Shown: positions 21,801-32,378, numbered from the stretch's first letter. The stretch is 64,000 nucleotides of DNA from Yamagishiella unicocca (GCA_003116995.1 BDSL01000022.1:930001-994000); one strand, 5' to 3'. A program made the numbers and translations. The notes: generated by a model not told the origin, from the sequence alone.

Positions 21801-23516
21801 AAACTGGCTGGCTGGTTGGTTAAGTGGCTGGTTGGTTGGTTGCTTCATTGGCTATTTGGTTGGCTGGTTAACTGGCTGGTCGGTTGGCTGGTCAGTTGGC
21901 TGGTTGGTTGGTTGACCCCCCTGCCGTTCGTACCCGCCGCAGATGCAAGACCCGCAACAGAGCCACCTGAGCAACATGGCGCAGGTGGGGGTTTCTAGGG
22001 TGGGGGTTTCTAGGGTGGGGGTTTCTAGGGTGGGGGTTTCTAGGGTGGGGGTTTCTAGGGTTTAAGGGGAGGGGAGGGGCTCTGTTGTTTGCTCCCCCAC
22101 GCACGCATCCCCTTCCCCGCTCTTTCACGCACCACCGATACCCCGTTCTCACCACATCCACCCTAAAACCCTAGATCACCCCCCACCACCACCACCACCA
22201 CCACCACCGCCCACCACCACCACCACCACCATCCCGCCACCCGCGCTCCCCACGTGTTTGTTGACGTCCCTCACTCAGGGCACTCCGTTCTTCGCCGCCC
22301 CCGAGGTGGTGCTGTCGGGCCGCCTGTCGCCCGCCGCCGACATCTACAGCTTCGGTGTTATCCTGTGGCTGCTGCTGCACGGCGTGTCGCTTGGGTGAGC
22401 GGGGGGGGGCTCGCGTGTGGGGAGAGACTGGGGGGTGGCGGCAAGGCAGCGTGGGCCGGGCGCTGTTGCTGTTTGTTTCAACGCGGGGCGTTCGTTGGGC
22501 GGGGAGGAGCGAGGGGTTGGGTCGCGTTGAAGTGGGTCCTCGAGCGCCGGTCAGAGCAGAACGGAGCAGAGCAGAGCAGAGCAGAGCAGATCATAGCGGG
22601 CGATTAGATCAGGTCAGACCAGGTCAAATCAGGTCGCTGCTGTCGGGCGGGTCTGGGCGGGTGAGATGTCGTACGGGGGCCACCAGCGGTACTGCATGGG
22701 GCCAGCAGCCAGCAGCCAGCAGACTTCCCGCCACCCTCGCACTCCACCCGCCACCCCCGCAGGCAGATCCGGCACCTGCTGCCCGCGCGCCTGCACCTGC
22801 CCGCGGGCCCGGTGCTGCTGCGCCACGCCGCCCCCGGGTTGCCGCCAGCTGCTCGCAGCCTGCTGCGGAGGTGCCTGGCGCCTCAGCCCGCGCAGAGGCC
22901 CCAGGCGGCAGAGGCAAGGCGGCTGGTAGAGGAGCTGATGCGGGTGAGGGAGGGTGTGGGGGTGGGGGTGGGGGTGAGGAGGTGGGGGTGGGGGTGGGGG
23001 GTTCGAGGGAAACCCGTGGATGTCCGAAAAAACGTTTAACGTGGGGGGTGGGGGTGGGGGTGGTGGTGGTGGTGGTGGTGGGGGTGGGGGTGGGGGTGGG
23101 GGTGGGGGTGTTCGAGGGAAACCCGTGGGGGTGGGGGTGGAGGTGGAGGCGAGGGTGAGGGTGGGGGTGAGGGTGGGGGTGTGGGTGGGGGTGGGGGTGT
23201 GAGGTGAGGTCGATCGGCGGCTTCCCGCCTCCAGGCCGCCCCAGCAGCGGTTGCTGGCGCCGGCTTGTACGGTACTTGTACGATATTGTACGATACTTGT
23301 ACGCATGTGCGTACGATAGGTGCATATTTTATTTCTACGAAAATTGTACGATGGGCATTTCCTGCTCGGCCGCAGCAGCTGCTCGCGGGGTTTCGCAACC
23401 TCTGCTGTCGCCCCTCTCGCGCGCAGGAGATGGTGGTTCCGGAGCTGTCGCAGCTGATGCTGACGACTGAGCGGCGGGAGCAGATGGCGGCGACATCTCT
23501 GATGGCGACTATGTGA
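9889..23516 (+). CDS. receptor-like Ser/Thr protein kinase with secreted ectodomain, single TM and TKL-like kinase domain
   Basis: Predicted cell-surface kinase. Exons: 9889-10248, 10335-10945, 11446-11514, 12304-12400, 12498-12734, 13341-13415, 14229-14515, 14833-14927, 15406-15611, 16158-16344, 16905-17473, 18104-18343, 18522-18609, 19007-19196, 19830-20298, 20725-21756, 21943-21984, 22279-22394, 22763-22943, 23427-23516; in frame to 1,746 residues. N-terminal hydrophobic signal (TLLFQFAAVVYLATG), an ectodomain without a named domain, a stalk of NGT/NVT sequons, a TM segment (GVVVGGPIGGIAAVALCAG, residues about 830-857) followed by an Arg-rich stop-transfer RRRRRRSRR. Kinase: glycine loop LGRGAHGAVYL, catalytic Lys in TAVKVIVF, catalytic loop HGDLTENN (Gly replaces Arg of HRD, Asp and Asn kept), DFG in KISDFGLSV, APE in FFAAPEVV, then DIYSFGVILW. 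Exon 20725-21756 may itself hide an intron (20833-21708), which would give 1,454 residues. Weakest calls: exon 11446-11514 (donor within a tandem repeat) and 16158-16344. Confidence 0.82.
10249..10334 (+). other. short intron 1 of the receptor-like kinase gene
   Basis: An 86-nt GTGGGA...CCAG intron is needed to leave the signal-peptide frame, which otherwise stops shortly after, and enter the frame GPGYVYYRQLEDG. Both flanking exons are phase 0 here. Confidence 0.7.
11497..11685 (+). repeat. four-copy 46-bp tandem repeat containing a kinase splice donor
   Basis: Unit GTGGGAGAGATCGGGTGCGT plus 26 bases. The exon 11446-11514 is predicted to end at GATCGG before GTGCGTGTGG in the first unit, and that donor recurs in every unit. 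Confidence 0.8.
13447..14035 (+). repeat. 16-bp minisatellite, ~37 copies
   Basis: Unit GCAGCTTGGCGGTTGT with GACGGTTG and GCTAGGTGG variants, filling most of the kinase intron 13416-14228. Confidence 0.9.
16372..16453 (+). repeat. intron-end module B (full)
   Basis: TATAAAAACCGTTTTACGCG head through ACACCAATTTTGTGGCGCAT. Forward, 27 nt inside the donor of kinase intron 16345-16904. The other end of this intron has the reversed B head CGGTTTTTATGC at 16870-16881. Confidence 0.85.
17500..17935 (+). repeat. 14-bp minisatellite, ~30 copies
   Basis: Unit CCCACTCGCTAACC with GCCAACAC variants, in kinase intron 17474-18103. Confidence 0.9.
19238..19337 (+). repeat. intron-end module A
   Basis: Nearly identical to the copy at 1240 over its full length. 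Forward, near the donor side of the kinase intron 19197-19829. Followed by a B copy at 19366-19405. Confidence 0.85.
19591..19641 (-). repeat. interstitial telomere-type repeat
   Basis: CCCTAAAA and CCCCAAAA units, about five, in kinase intron 19197-19829. Confidence 0.8.
21985..22058 (+). repeat. 16-bp minisatellite
   Basis: GTGGGGGTTTCTAGGG, about five copies, immediately after the donor at 21985, so each unit restates a GTGGGG donor-like start. Confidence 0.85.
22953..23203 (+). repeat. G-rich simple repeat with module A fragments
   Basis: GGGGGT repeats interrupted twice by TTCGAGGGAAACCCGTGG, the A head (about 23001 and 23110). In kinase intron 22944-23426. Confidence 0.8.
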
Positions 23517-23636
23517 TGGTGGGAGGGCGCTGCAGGCCAGCGCGATATCATGGGGAGGTTCCCTCCGCTGGGTAGCACTATTCGTTTCAGTGGGCTCGAG
23601 ATCTTGAAAATGTAGGACCCTGCTGGGTGGTGGTGT

Positions 23637-23860
23637 GTGTGCTGCTTGCATTCGTCAACAAGGGGTTACTACTGCGAACCTTGGGAAGGGTACTTCCGAA
23701 TATTGCAAAGGGTGCTGCTTGCATTCGTTAGCAAGGGGTTACTACCGCGAACCTTGAAAATGGTATTTCCAAATATTGCAAAGGGTGCTGCTTGCATTCG
23801 TTAGCAAGGGCTACTACTGAGAACTTTGTGAAGAGAATTCCGGATATTACAAAGGGTTTG
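23637..23860 (+). repeat. three diverged ~73-bp tandem repeats in the kinase 3' region
   Basis: Three successive units each beginning GTGCTGCTTGCATTCGT and ending in ATAT(T)GCAAAGGG-like sequence. Units two and three are closest to each other. No ORF spans them. Confidence 0.75.
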
Positions 23861-24448
23861 TTGGCTGCTTTGTTGGCTGGGGTTTCACCTCCTGCCTCCA
23901 TCGTGTGGCGGTGTGTGTCGTCTGCCAGCGCTGACGGCCCTAGTAAGCCAGCCTCGCACGCACACTTCGAAAAGGGCGGGGGCTGGTGGTCCCCCTCTTA
24001 CTCCGGGTAGTGGTCTTCTGGATCGTGCCGTTCGCCGTGGGGTGGTGGAGTTGGCCAGCCTCGCACGCACACTTCGATACATACCGGCCAGGTCGTGTTT
24101 CTGGATTGGTGGGATTGTGATGGACCTGTCGACGGAATTAATCCTTCGTTGCGTGCTCTCGTCATGTACGGGCCGGACCTACTAGCTTAACCCAGCCTAG
24201 CCTGCTCGGGGTTCCGCTCCGCTTTTTACGGGTTGCTGGTCGTCAGTTGCTGGTCGTCACCGTCGCCGGTCGTCGTTTCGAGCAGGAGGGGACGATCCCC
24301 TGGCATTGAGTAAGGACTGTCCCCTGGCAGCTATTAGCAAAGACAAGCAGTAGTCGTTTTGGGAGCCCCAAATAAATCCCGTATTAATCCCGGATACTAG
24401 TTGCATTACTGCTCGTATAATGTCTAGGCACGAGCAGAAATGTGTGGG

Positions 24449-24453
24449 TGTAA
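24449..24453 (+). terminator. putative TGTAA polyadenylation signal of the receptor-like kinase gene
   Basis: TGTAA about 930 nt after the kinase stop codon. It would place the 73-bp tandem repeats of 23637-23860 inside the 3' UTR. No closer TGTAA was noticed. Confidence 0.3.
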
Positions 24454-24484
24454 CTACAGACCTCGAGGCTTATGGCGCTCTTCA

Positions 24485-24533
24485 ATCTGTACTGAGTCTT
24501 CAATCTGTACTGAGTTTTCAATCTGTACTGAGG
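24485..24533 (+). repeat. three 18-bp direct repeats
   Basis: TCAATCTGTACTGAG repeated three times with small spacers, in the stretch between the convergent kinase and WSS1 genes. Confidence 0.7.
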
Positions 24534-24706
24534 ACCCGTTGTCCATCATCAGCGGCATCACCACCTTAATAATACATCGGCGGGAGCCCCATGACGTGCA
24601 GCTCGTCAGTCATTTCCGACCCCGCAGCAGCCCAGCACGCACGATACACCCCAGCTGTCATGTGCCCTCACCTCACCTCGGGCATATACGGGTCTTCCTC
24701 GAACCT

Positions 24707-24878
24707 GACCTCACCCCGCCCCTCACCTGACCTCACCCCGCCTCACCTGACCTCACCCCGCCTCACCTGACCTCACCCCGCCTCACCTGACCTCACCCCG
24801 CCCCTCACCTGACCTCACCCCGCCTCACCTGACCTCACCCCGCCTCACCTGACCTCACCCCGCCTCACCTGACCTCAC
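24707..24878 (+). repeat. 20-bp minisatellite
   Basis: Unit CCTCACCTGACCTCACCCCG, about eight copies, two with a CCC insertion. Non-coding, downstream of WSS1 on the minus strand. Confidence 0.85.
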
Positions 24879-25237
24879 CCAACCAGCCAGCCGCTCCCTC
24901 TGCCGCACCCACAACGCCTCATGTCGTACCCATTCCTGACCATCAGCCCCTGTGTGTTGCGCGGTGGCTCCCGCCTCCCGCCTCCTCGTTTATTCCGCAA
25001 ACCCTGTTCCCGACACCTTCCCGGACTTCCTCGCCAGTGCAGTGCGGTAATGTGCTTCGTACACCTGCGCTCGTCCCCCGGGTGCTCGTCCCCCGGGTGC
25101 TCGTCCACCTGCTGCTGCTCCTGCGCGCCGCTAACCGCTCGTCGTTGAGCTCCCACACTCATCCCGCGTCACCTGGCGAAGCAAGCGCCCGCGCAGCACG
25201 CCCCCCACTTCCACCAAAAAGAGTACCAGCTGCTCTC

Positions 25238-28200
25238 CTAGTCTTCGGTCAGGTCGATTACATCATCATCATTTCCGCCGCTGCAGCCGCGGCCGTCCCC
25301 ATCCCCACCGCCCCCGGCCGACCCCCCCCCCCCACTGCGCCGTCCCCGTCTGAGCGCATCGCCGGCCCCGAATTCTGCCCCCTGAACTGCGACAGGCCTC
25401 AACCGGGCTACTGCAGCAGCAGCAGCGGCAGCAGCGGCTCCTCCCTCCGCAGGAGCAGCGGCAGTAGCAGCAGTAGCAGCAGCGGCAGCAGTAGCAGCAG
25501 CGGCAGCAGTAGCAGTAGCAGCAGCGGCAGCAGCAGCGGCTCCTCCCTCTGCAGGAGCAGCGGCCTGCTGTGGCAGCGCCGGCGGCGTCGGCTCGTGTTG
25601 TGGAGCGCGTTGGGGCGTCTGCGGGGTCACGATGTGGGTGGTCGCGGCGGCGGGGGCTGGCAGCTGTAGCGGGGGGCGCGGGGCCGGCTGGGGGCGCTGC
25701 TGCTGCCGCTGTTGCCGCTGCTGCTGCGGCTGTCGGGCCTGCAATCGCGCCAGGGCCGCAGCCGCAGCCGCAGCAGCGGCGGTGTTCCGGGGCTGCAGCA
25801 CGTGCAGTGGCGGCCTGGGCGCCGCGGAGGCGCCGGCGGCAGTGCTGGCCGGCGGCGGCGCCGCTCGCGGCGGTCCCTTCGCCGAGCAGGTTGCAGCCCC
25901 GGACTGCTGCGAGTGGGACTGCGGCTGCGGCTGCGGCCAGGGCGCAGTCGCTGGCGCTGCGAGGGCTGCTGCGCCGCCCCCGCCCCCGAACTCCTGCCCG
26001 CCGCCAGACCCCGCACCGGCCCGTGGTCCGCCTCGTCGCTCGCGCCCGTCACTGTCGTACAAGCGCTCGCGCTTGACGGCAACTTGCTCCTGCGCCCATG
26101 ACCCCGGTGCACCTCTGCCACCGCCACTCCCACCCCCTCCACCGCCAGCCGCCGCCGCAGTCGAACCCGGATCCGACTGGGTCCGCGGCCCCCAGCCGCA
26201 CCGCCGCTGCCGGCCGGAAGCGCCGCTCCCTACGTCGCCCGGATCCTCATCTCCCTCCTCGTCTGACTCCAGCGTCAAGTCTATGATGCCGTCCTCGATG
26301 CGCTGCACCAGGTCCGCCTCCACCTCTGCTGCACTCAACGGTTGCTGCAGCGGTCCCGAGCTGCCGCCCCCACCGCCGCCACCGCCGCTGCCGCCCCCGC
26401 CGCTGCCGCCGCCGCTGGGGCCTCCGCCCCGAGCATCTCCCGCCGCCGCTGCCGTCGCCGCCTTCGCCACCGCCCGACTGACGGCCCCGGCCAGACGCTC
26501 GCACGGACACCAGCGGTTGTCCGTACACCGCCGCTCCGCGGCCGCTGCCGCCGCCGCTGCGGGGGTGGCGTAGAGCCTCGCCGACGATGAGGGGTCGCCA
26601 GGCACGCCTCCTCCTCCTCCTCCGAGTCTCCTTGGTCCGGACGTCATGATCCGCTGCCGCTTAGCCCGCTCCTCGGCCGCCTGGCGGCGGGTGGGGTTGC
26701 GGTTGCGGTTACCGTTGCGGTTTACGGCTGCAGTTGCTTCTACATTCCTTCCCATCGGACCTCCGAAACCAATCCCAGAGGCAACCACCTCAACTGTCTA
26801 ACCCAAACAGCATCCCGCGACGACGCCGGCCCCCCCCCCATCCACGGGTCCTCCTCGAAACAGCCCCCCCCCCCAGCTTCCCCCGCCCCTTGCTCCCACC
26901 GCCTTCCAACCCTCTATTGGCGCCCTTCCGCACCTCAGGCCCCTCAGCCCTCCATGCGCTCAGCCCGGGTTTCCTCCCCCGCCCCCGCCCCCTACCCCCT
27001 CAGCCCCTCACCCTGATCGCGAGGTCCCGCAGCCCCTCACCCTGGTCGCGAGGTCCCGCAGCCCCTCACCCTGGTCGCGAGGTCCCGCAGCCCCTCACCC
27101 TGGTCGCGAGGTCCCCCAGCCCCTCACCCTGGTCGCGAGGTCCCGCAGCCGCCCCGGCGGGGGGTTGTGTGCAGGCAGGAAGGCGTGCGCGCCCAGGCGG
27201 CCGCAGGAGGGGCCGTCAAAGCCCACCCCGGTGCCCCCCACGCCTCTGGACATGAGCTCCTCGCACTCGCTCGTCACCTCGTCTAGCAGCTTGTAGAACA
27301 CGCTGCGGCAGCAGCAGCAGGCAGGAATGCAAGCGGGGGGGGGGGAGGTTGATACGATAATCCGCGAATCCGCGGGGGGGGGGGGCAGCGGAGGCAGAAG
27401 GGCGGCAGCGGGGGCAGAAGGGCGGCAGGAGGGGGGGAGGGCAGGCGGGCAGTCAGGAACCAGGACGAAAACACACTCACACACACACACCGCCCCACCG
27501 ATCGGTCGTTTACTCCACCGATCTGTCGTACCCCGCCCACCCGTCGTACGCCGCCTAACTGTCGTACCCCGCCCACCTGTCGTGCGGCCCCCTCACGTTG
27601 TGCACGAGCTCGTGCAGCATGGTGCCCAATAAGGATTCGTACGGCAGGAAGGTGTCGGGGTTCCGGGCGGGCCGCAGTCGTACTGGGGAAGTGGGGGGGT
27701 AGGGGGTAGGAAGCGGATTTTGGGCGGGGATCCTGCTGCTGGTGCTGGCTCAGCCAGCCTGCCTGGATGCTTCGGAGTGCCTAGTGGGTCCGGAGCTCCG
27801 TCAGACGCGGTTGCTGGATCCCCCCCTAGCTTTGTCCCCCCTGCCCCGCATCTTCACGCCCCATATTTTCTCACTTCCTTCCTCCGTCGTGCAGGCCTCC
27901 GCCGTACACCGCCGTACAAGACCGCGTCGTACCCGTCTCCCCGTATATCCGACCTTCCCTTCCCTGCCTCCGCCTCTTTCGCCGCGCCGCTGGGGCCTCT
28001 TCGTTGCTTTGACCCCTGTCCACCCGCTCCGTACCTGGATGTTGTTTCTAACGCCTCCTGGTGCCCCCTGCCCGCATGCTTCGCGTCGACCGCCTTCCCC
28101 ACCCGCTCTGGGCCGTGGCCAGATAAGTTCCGCCGCTGGGTTGGGCCCCTGTTTGGGGGGTTTTTTGCTAGTCGTTGCACTCTTGTCTGCGGGCGTCGGG

Positions 28201-30334
28201 ACCTGCGTCTAGGCTTTCGCGTCCCCCATGGCGGCGCGGCACGGCTTCGGCTTCCTACCAAGGACGTCGGCGGACCTTCCTTCTCTGGTAATGACCGGCT
28301 TTCTCGCAACGTCCGCAACCATCTGGTCGGTATTCGGGCGGGTCGGGACCGGGACCGGGACCGGACCGCGCTGTCCGCTCTCCCATAGCTCACCACCTCC
28401 CCCAGTTCTCCTGCTAGCGCCCAAAACCGGTTCTGCAAAGCGTTTCCGTGCGTCGCGTGGGGTCCTCGCCTCCTGTCGTCTCGCCGTAGCCGCTTTAGCT
28501 TCGCCGCCAAAGGTCATATTACGACCTTCGGCTTTAGTAACCCAGTTCTCCAGCATGCATATCAAAACGTCTGTTCTAAACGGGTTTTTCCGGGCATCCA
28601 CGGGTCTTCCTCGGAACCCCACAAACACAACTACCCGCCTCAGCCGGGGCATCAGCACCACCACCACCCCCCGACACACGACACCGCCCGGCAGCTTCCC
28701 GACAGCACGGCACTCAGAACAGCAGCAGCCGCGTGTTTGTCTCTGCCTGCCACCACTCCGCCTCCACCAAACCCTCATAACCCCCTCCCCCCCGGGTGGG
28801 GTGGCGGCCGCCCACCTTTGATCTCCCGGGTCCGGCCCCCGCCCCCGCCGATGTTGAGTCCAAGTAGATTGGCGTTGGGCTTCGAGTCGTGAGGGTAGGG
28901 TCGTGAGGGTAGGGTCGTGAGGGTCGGGGTGGGAGGGTAGGGTCGTGAGGGTAGGGGGCGGGAGGGGCGTAGGGCTTCGGGTCGTGGGGGTAGGGGCGGG
29001 AGGCGGGGAGGGCGAGGAGGAGGGAAAGGGAGGAGCGGAGGGCCGGAGGGCCGGCTAGGTGGGTGGACAGCACAAGCACAGGCTTTCGTTGTCGGCTGGC
29101 GCTGCTCAGCCCTACCAAACAAACTCCCACGCCGCGGCCGGCGGCAAGGCAGCCCTCCGCCCCGGCCGCCTGCACCGAAAACCGCCGTCTGCATTCGCCT
29201 CAGCCCTAGCCCCTCCGTGGACCCAACACGAGCCCCTCCCTGGATCCAACTGGAGAGGCTCATCCCTGGATCCAACTCGGGCTCATCCCTGGACCCATCA
29301 CGAGCCCCACCCTGGATCCAACTCGGGCTCATCCCTGGATCCAACTCGGGCTCATCCCTGGAACTTGTCTGGGACCCAGTTCTCCAGCATGCATCTCGAA
29401 ACGTCTGTTCTAAACGTTTTTTTCTCGCATCCACGGGTCTTCCTCGAACCCCCCAAGCACACATGGATCCCCCGACGCGCTCCCCTACCGGAAAGAACTC
29501 CGACAGCAGCGGCACCCTCCATTCACGGCGCCGCATGATGGGTTGCACCTGCACGTGTGTATTGGTTAGGTTGGTTGATCGGTTGGTTGGTTGGTGTGGC
29601 AACGGGAAGGTGCACCCCCCCACCACCCCCACACAGGAGGGCCCCGAGGAATGCGCACTGGGGTATATGGTTGGCGGTTGGAGTAAATGGGGTGGAAGAG
29701 GGAATAGGAGCGGGGCGGGGAGGGGAGGGGGGTTACAGAAGAGAACCGGTGACTCGACATGGGCGGCGAGGGGGGGCTGGGGTAACCCAGCAGGCAGGTG
29801 GGCGTGATGGGGGCGAGTTTCGCCTATCGGGATGGGAGGGGGTGCAGCTGTGGTCCGGGAAAGGGTGGTGCACGCATAGACTTACAGTTCGCTGGTGCAC
29901 CTGGCTCGCCCGCAAGGCAAGGAGGGGGTTCGAGGAAGACCCGTGGATGCCAGAAAAAACCGTTTAGGACAGACGTTATGAGATGCATGCTGGAGGACTG
30001 GGTTGGGGATACGAAGGGGGTTGGGGTCGCATCGCAAGGAGGACGGGGAGCTGGTCGGCCAGGAGAAGCGCGGGAGTGCGGAGATATAGCGCGGGGAGGT
30101 GCTCCGGGGGGCGATTGCGCAGAGCAGCGCGGGAGTGCGGAGATATAGCGCGGGGTGTGTGCAGAGGCGATTGCGCAGGGCAGCGCGGGGAAAGGTTGGC
30201 CGCGCAAGGGGCCCAGGTTTCCGCACCTGGTGCGATATGCGCTTTAGCAACTCCTTCGCTTCGGCATCCTGTGACTTGCCCATCGATTTCATCTCGTGGA
30301 CTCTAAAGTCCGCCTTTGAGTCGTAGCGAGCCAT
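25238..30334 (-). CDS. WSS1: WSS1-like WLM-domain DNA-protein crosslink metalloprotease with two SIMs
   Basis: Minus-strand gene; exons in transcript order 30334-30227, 29548-29489, 28879-28816, 27682-27577, 27302-27128, 26797-25238; 690 residues. Expected role: DNA-dependent protease that degrades SUMO-marked proteins crosslinked to DNA in the nucleus. WLM domain pieces: AKELLKRISHQVQPIMRRR, WRVPLLSEFFP, PNANLLGLNIGGG, IKVRLR, then TFLPYESLLGTMLHELVHN. The zinc site is complete: HELVH (residues 101-105) plus His111 in GPHD, which spans the exon 4 / exon 5 junction, with Glu102 as catalytic base. After it come YKLLDEVTSECEEL and RRLGGG...ERRCTDNRWCPC. The last exon is mostly Ala/Gly/Gln/Pro low complexity but carries two SUMO-interacting motifs: GIIDLTLESDEE (about residues 341-352) and VIDLTED at the extreme C-terminus. 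Start ATG at 30334 gives the usual N-terminus before the WLM core. The exon 5 donor lies in a five-copy tandem repeat, so the exact 3' end of that exon is open. Confidence 0.9.
26270..26287 (-). other. internal SUMO-interacting motif codons of WSS1
   Basis: Codes IIDLTL followed directly by acidic ESDEEGDED, the hydrophobic-core plus acidic-flank pattern of a SIM. The second copy (VIDLT) sits in the last codons of the gene. Confidence 0.7.
26998..27150 (-). repeat. five-copy 29-bp tandem repeat containing the WSS1 exon-5 donor
   Basis: Minus-strand unit reads CTCGCGACCAGGGTGAGGGG plus nine bases. Each copy repeats the end of exon 5 (LATR) and the GTGAGG donor. One unit has a C in place of G. 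The first donor in transcript order is at 27127. Confidence 0.85.
28226..28614 (-). mobile_element. element X, copy 1 (non-autonomous, ends in module A)
   Basis: About 390 bp nearly identical to 37311-37701, in an intron of WSS1. Carries no coding capacity I recognise. The upstream 27840-28225 is related in sequence to 48300-48480, so this copy may be longer than the second. Confidence 0.7.
28522..28614 (-). repeat. intron-end module A, at the end of a longer element
   Basis: Reverse-complement copy, hence forward relative to WSS1 (minus). On the donor side of intron 28815-27683. It terminates the ~390-bp element 28226-28614. Confidence 0.85.
29374..29448 (-). repeat. intron-end module A (5' three-quarters)
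   Basis: Forward relative to WSS1, about 40 nt inside the donor of intron 29488-28880. Contains CATCCACGGGTCTTCCTCG on the plus strand. Confidence 0.8.
29929..30017 (+). repeat. intron-end module A
   Basis: Plus-strand copy, hence reversed relative to WSS1, in the acceptor half of intron 30226-29549. Confidence 0.8.
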
Positions 30335-31480
30335 CGCCCAACAGGACGCCGCGAAGATGGGATGAGAATTGGCGCGGACCCGTCAGGCTGCCAGCGCGAC
30401 CTGATATGGCTACATGGTCACTGATTTTGAAATGAGTACATACATCTCTTGAAACGATTATCGCGTGAACGGTGTTGCACACCGGTACTTGTGTTCGAAC
30501 TAACGTTGGCTATGGCATAAGCCTGCAAAACGGGGTATCAATGACGATGACGGCGACATGTTTGGCAGAGAAGTAACATCATTTAAATAATTTGACACAA
30601 TAGCTGGTCAGGCCTTAAGAGCGACTCGATGGACAGCACAGCACGGGAGCCTATGCTGCGCACCAATCGCGTCGCGATGCGAACTCCGCGACTACTTGCC
30701 TGTGTGCGCAGCCAGCGCAACCCGCCTAAAACCTTTGACTAGAGACATCCAACGAGGTACGCTTTGTAGCCTGCTCGTAGACCAACGGAACCAGGAGTGC
30801 TTCCACACACCCTTTGTTCATGTACCAGCCCCAAGCAAGCCGCCCTTGGACCCATATTGCGCGCTCCGCCTCAGCATCATGCGTACTGATAGCGAGCACC
30901 GTCCAACGGCTGCGGCAAAGCCTTTGTCTACGAACAAGCTCGCCACCTGCCCGCCTCACAGCCCCTGAGGCCGCAGCGTCCACCACGATCCGCCCCATAC
31001 CATAGGGCTCCCCTCCCTGTAGCCTGCATCCCTGCCCTTCTCCCTCGCCCAACACCCCCCTCCACATTGCTCGGCTCCAAGTCGCTTGCTGCTGACGTCA
31101 AGCTGCCGTGTGCCCCCGCCGCCCACCACCGGCCCCGGGCATTCACATTCTCATGCGCACCCAGCAACCCACCGGCCGCAACCAAGGCGGGGACACACGC
31201 ATACACGGCGGGGCTATGAGCGAGCATCTCCCGAAGACCTCGCGCGCCTCCTAATTGGAAGACGACGCAGAGGCAGAAGCGGCGCGGCCTCAGCCCCCTG
31301 CGCTCTGAGTCCGCTGCAGACTAGCTAGCAGCCAACCTCGGCCCTACTCCGCTGATGCTCGACTCCGCTGCTGCATGCTCAGTGCTGCTTATCCGCCAGC
31401 AGCCGAGAACACAGCTGCCGGGGCCCAGCCTCTGGCCGCCTCGATCACTTCTTGACTTGTCTCAACACTTTCACTTCACT
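30335..31480. other. intergenic region, WSS1 5' flank / NDUFA8 3' flank
   Basis: Both neighbours are on the minus strand. An AT-richer stretch at about 30360-30620 lies just upstream of WSS1. No exon or clear poly(A) signal recognised. Confidence 0.5.
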
Positions 31481-32378
31481 TCACTTCTTGGGCTCCACTA
31501 CCGGGAAGGCCTTCTCGAAGGCTGTCTGCTTGTCACGGCAGCGAGAGAAACGGAGTCTGCAGCAGACGGAGAGGGGGGCAAGGGGGGGGGGTGCCGTGGT
31601 ATGGGAGAGCCGAGGAAGCATGGCGGCAGGGGCGGGGCGAGGCATGGCAGGAGCTGCGTCCGCCACCCTCATCTTAATTGCAGCATGTGGCACGCCCAGA
31701 CCTCATGGGGACTTCCCGCCCGGCGGGCTCTTCACCCTCTTGTATGCCGGGCCCCCACCCCCTGGAGCCCCAAGGGGGTACCAGAGCCCCGACGTTGCAC
31801 ACAACAGCCCCCATGTACGGCGTGTGCAAACGATTCAAAGGCGGCCCGCCCAAGCATAGAAGGAATGCGGTTGAGGGCGTGAGCAGAGCTGGCGCCAGCA
31901 GTCGGGGAGGTGCCAGAGGTCCCACACGCAGCAAGGCGCCAGTCGCCTGACCGAAGTTGACTTACCCGTACCAATCTAGGCATTGAGCATACTCTTTGAA
32001 CTCGGTAGGCGACGTCTCCATGATCTCCTTGTAGCTGCATGGCACGGAGCGGTAATCAGGCGAGGCGCCGCGACGGGATTGCCGTGGTCGCAAGCCCTCA
32101 TAAACAGCAGATCATCGAACCCAGTAACATCAGGGAAGTTTGTTGCGCCATGCATTGTGCTTGGCCCTAGCACGCCCGGGACATCCAGCTCTCAACCCTG
32201 CTCACAGCTTGTTTGTCGCCCGCACAAGTGCCTCAGACTCCGGCTTGCAGTCCTCAGGCCAGTCATGCTTGCCCTTACACTCAACAGCCGCTTTGTGCTC
32301 CTTTTCGGCACGGAACACAATGTGCCGGCTCATCGCGTACAGCTCATGGGAGTAGGGCACCCGGACTGTGGAAGACAT
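31481..32378 (-). CDS. NDUFA8: NDUFA8-like subunit of mitochondrial complex I
   Basis: Small three-exon gene: 32378-32206, 32034-31966, 31556-31481, in frame to 105 residues. Complex I accessory subunit of the CHCH (twin CX9C) type, imported into the intermembrane space. Recognisable blocks: SRHIVFRAEKEHKAAVECKG, WPEDCKPESEALVRA, YKEIMETSPTEFKEYAQCLD and FSRCRDKQTAFEKAFP, in the order seen in plant NDUFA8. Cys pairs present: one 10 residues apart in ECKGKHDWPEDC and one in the CLDWY...SRC block. Cysteines usually found before and after the first pair (the RC of KHIxxRC and the TRC after it) are Ala here. Both donors are canonical (GTGAGC, GTAAGT). Start is the ATG giving MSSTVRVPY; an upstream in-frame ATG is possible. 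Shorter than most homologues. Confidence 0.82.

Noticed and set aside
25570..26573. Long plus-strand open frames opposite the last WSS1 exon
   Set aside because: They are GC-rich antisense shadows; the minus strand has SIMs, splice-consistent joining and family similarity.
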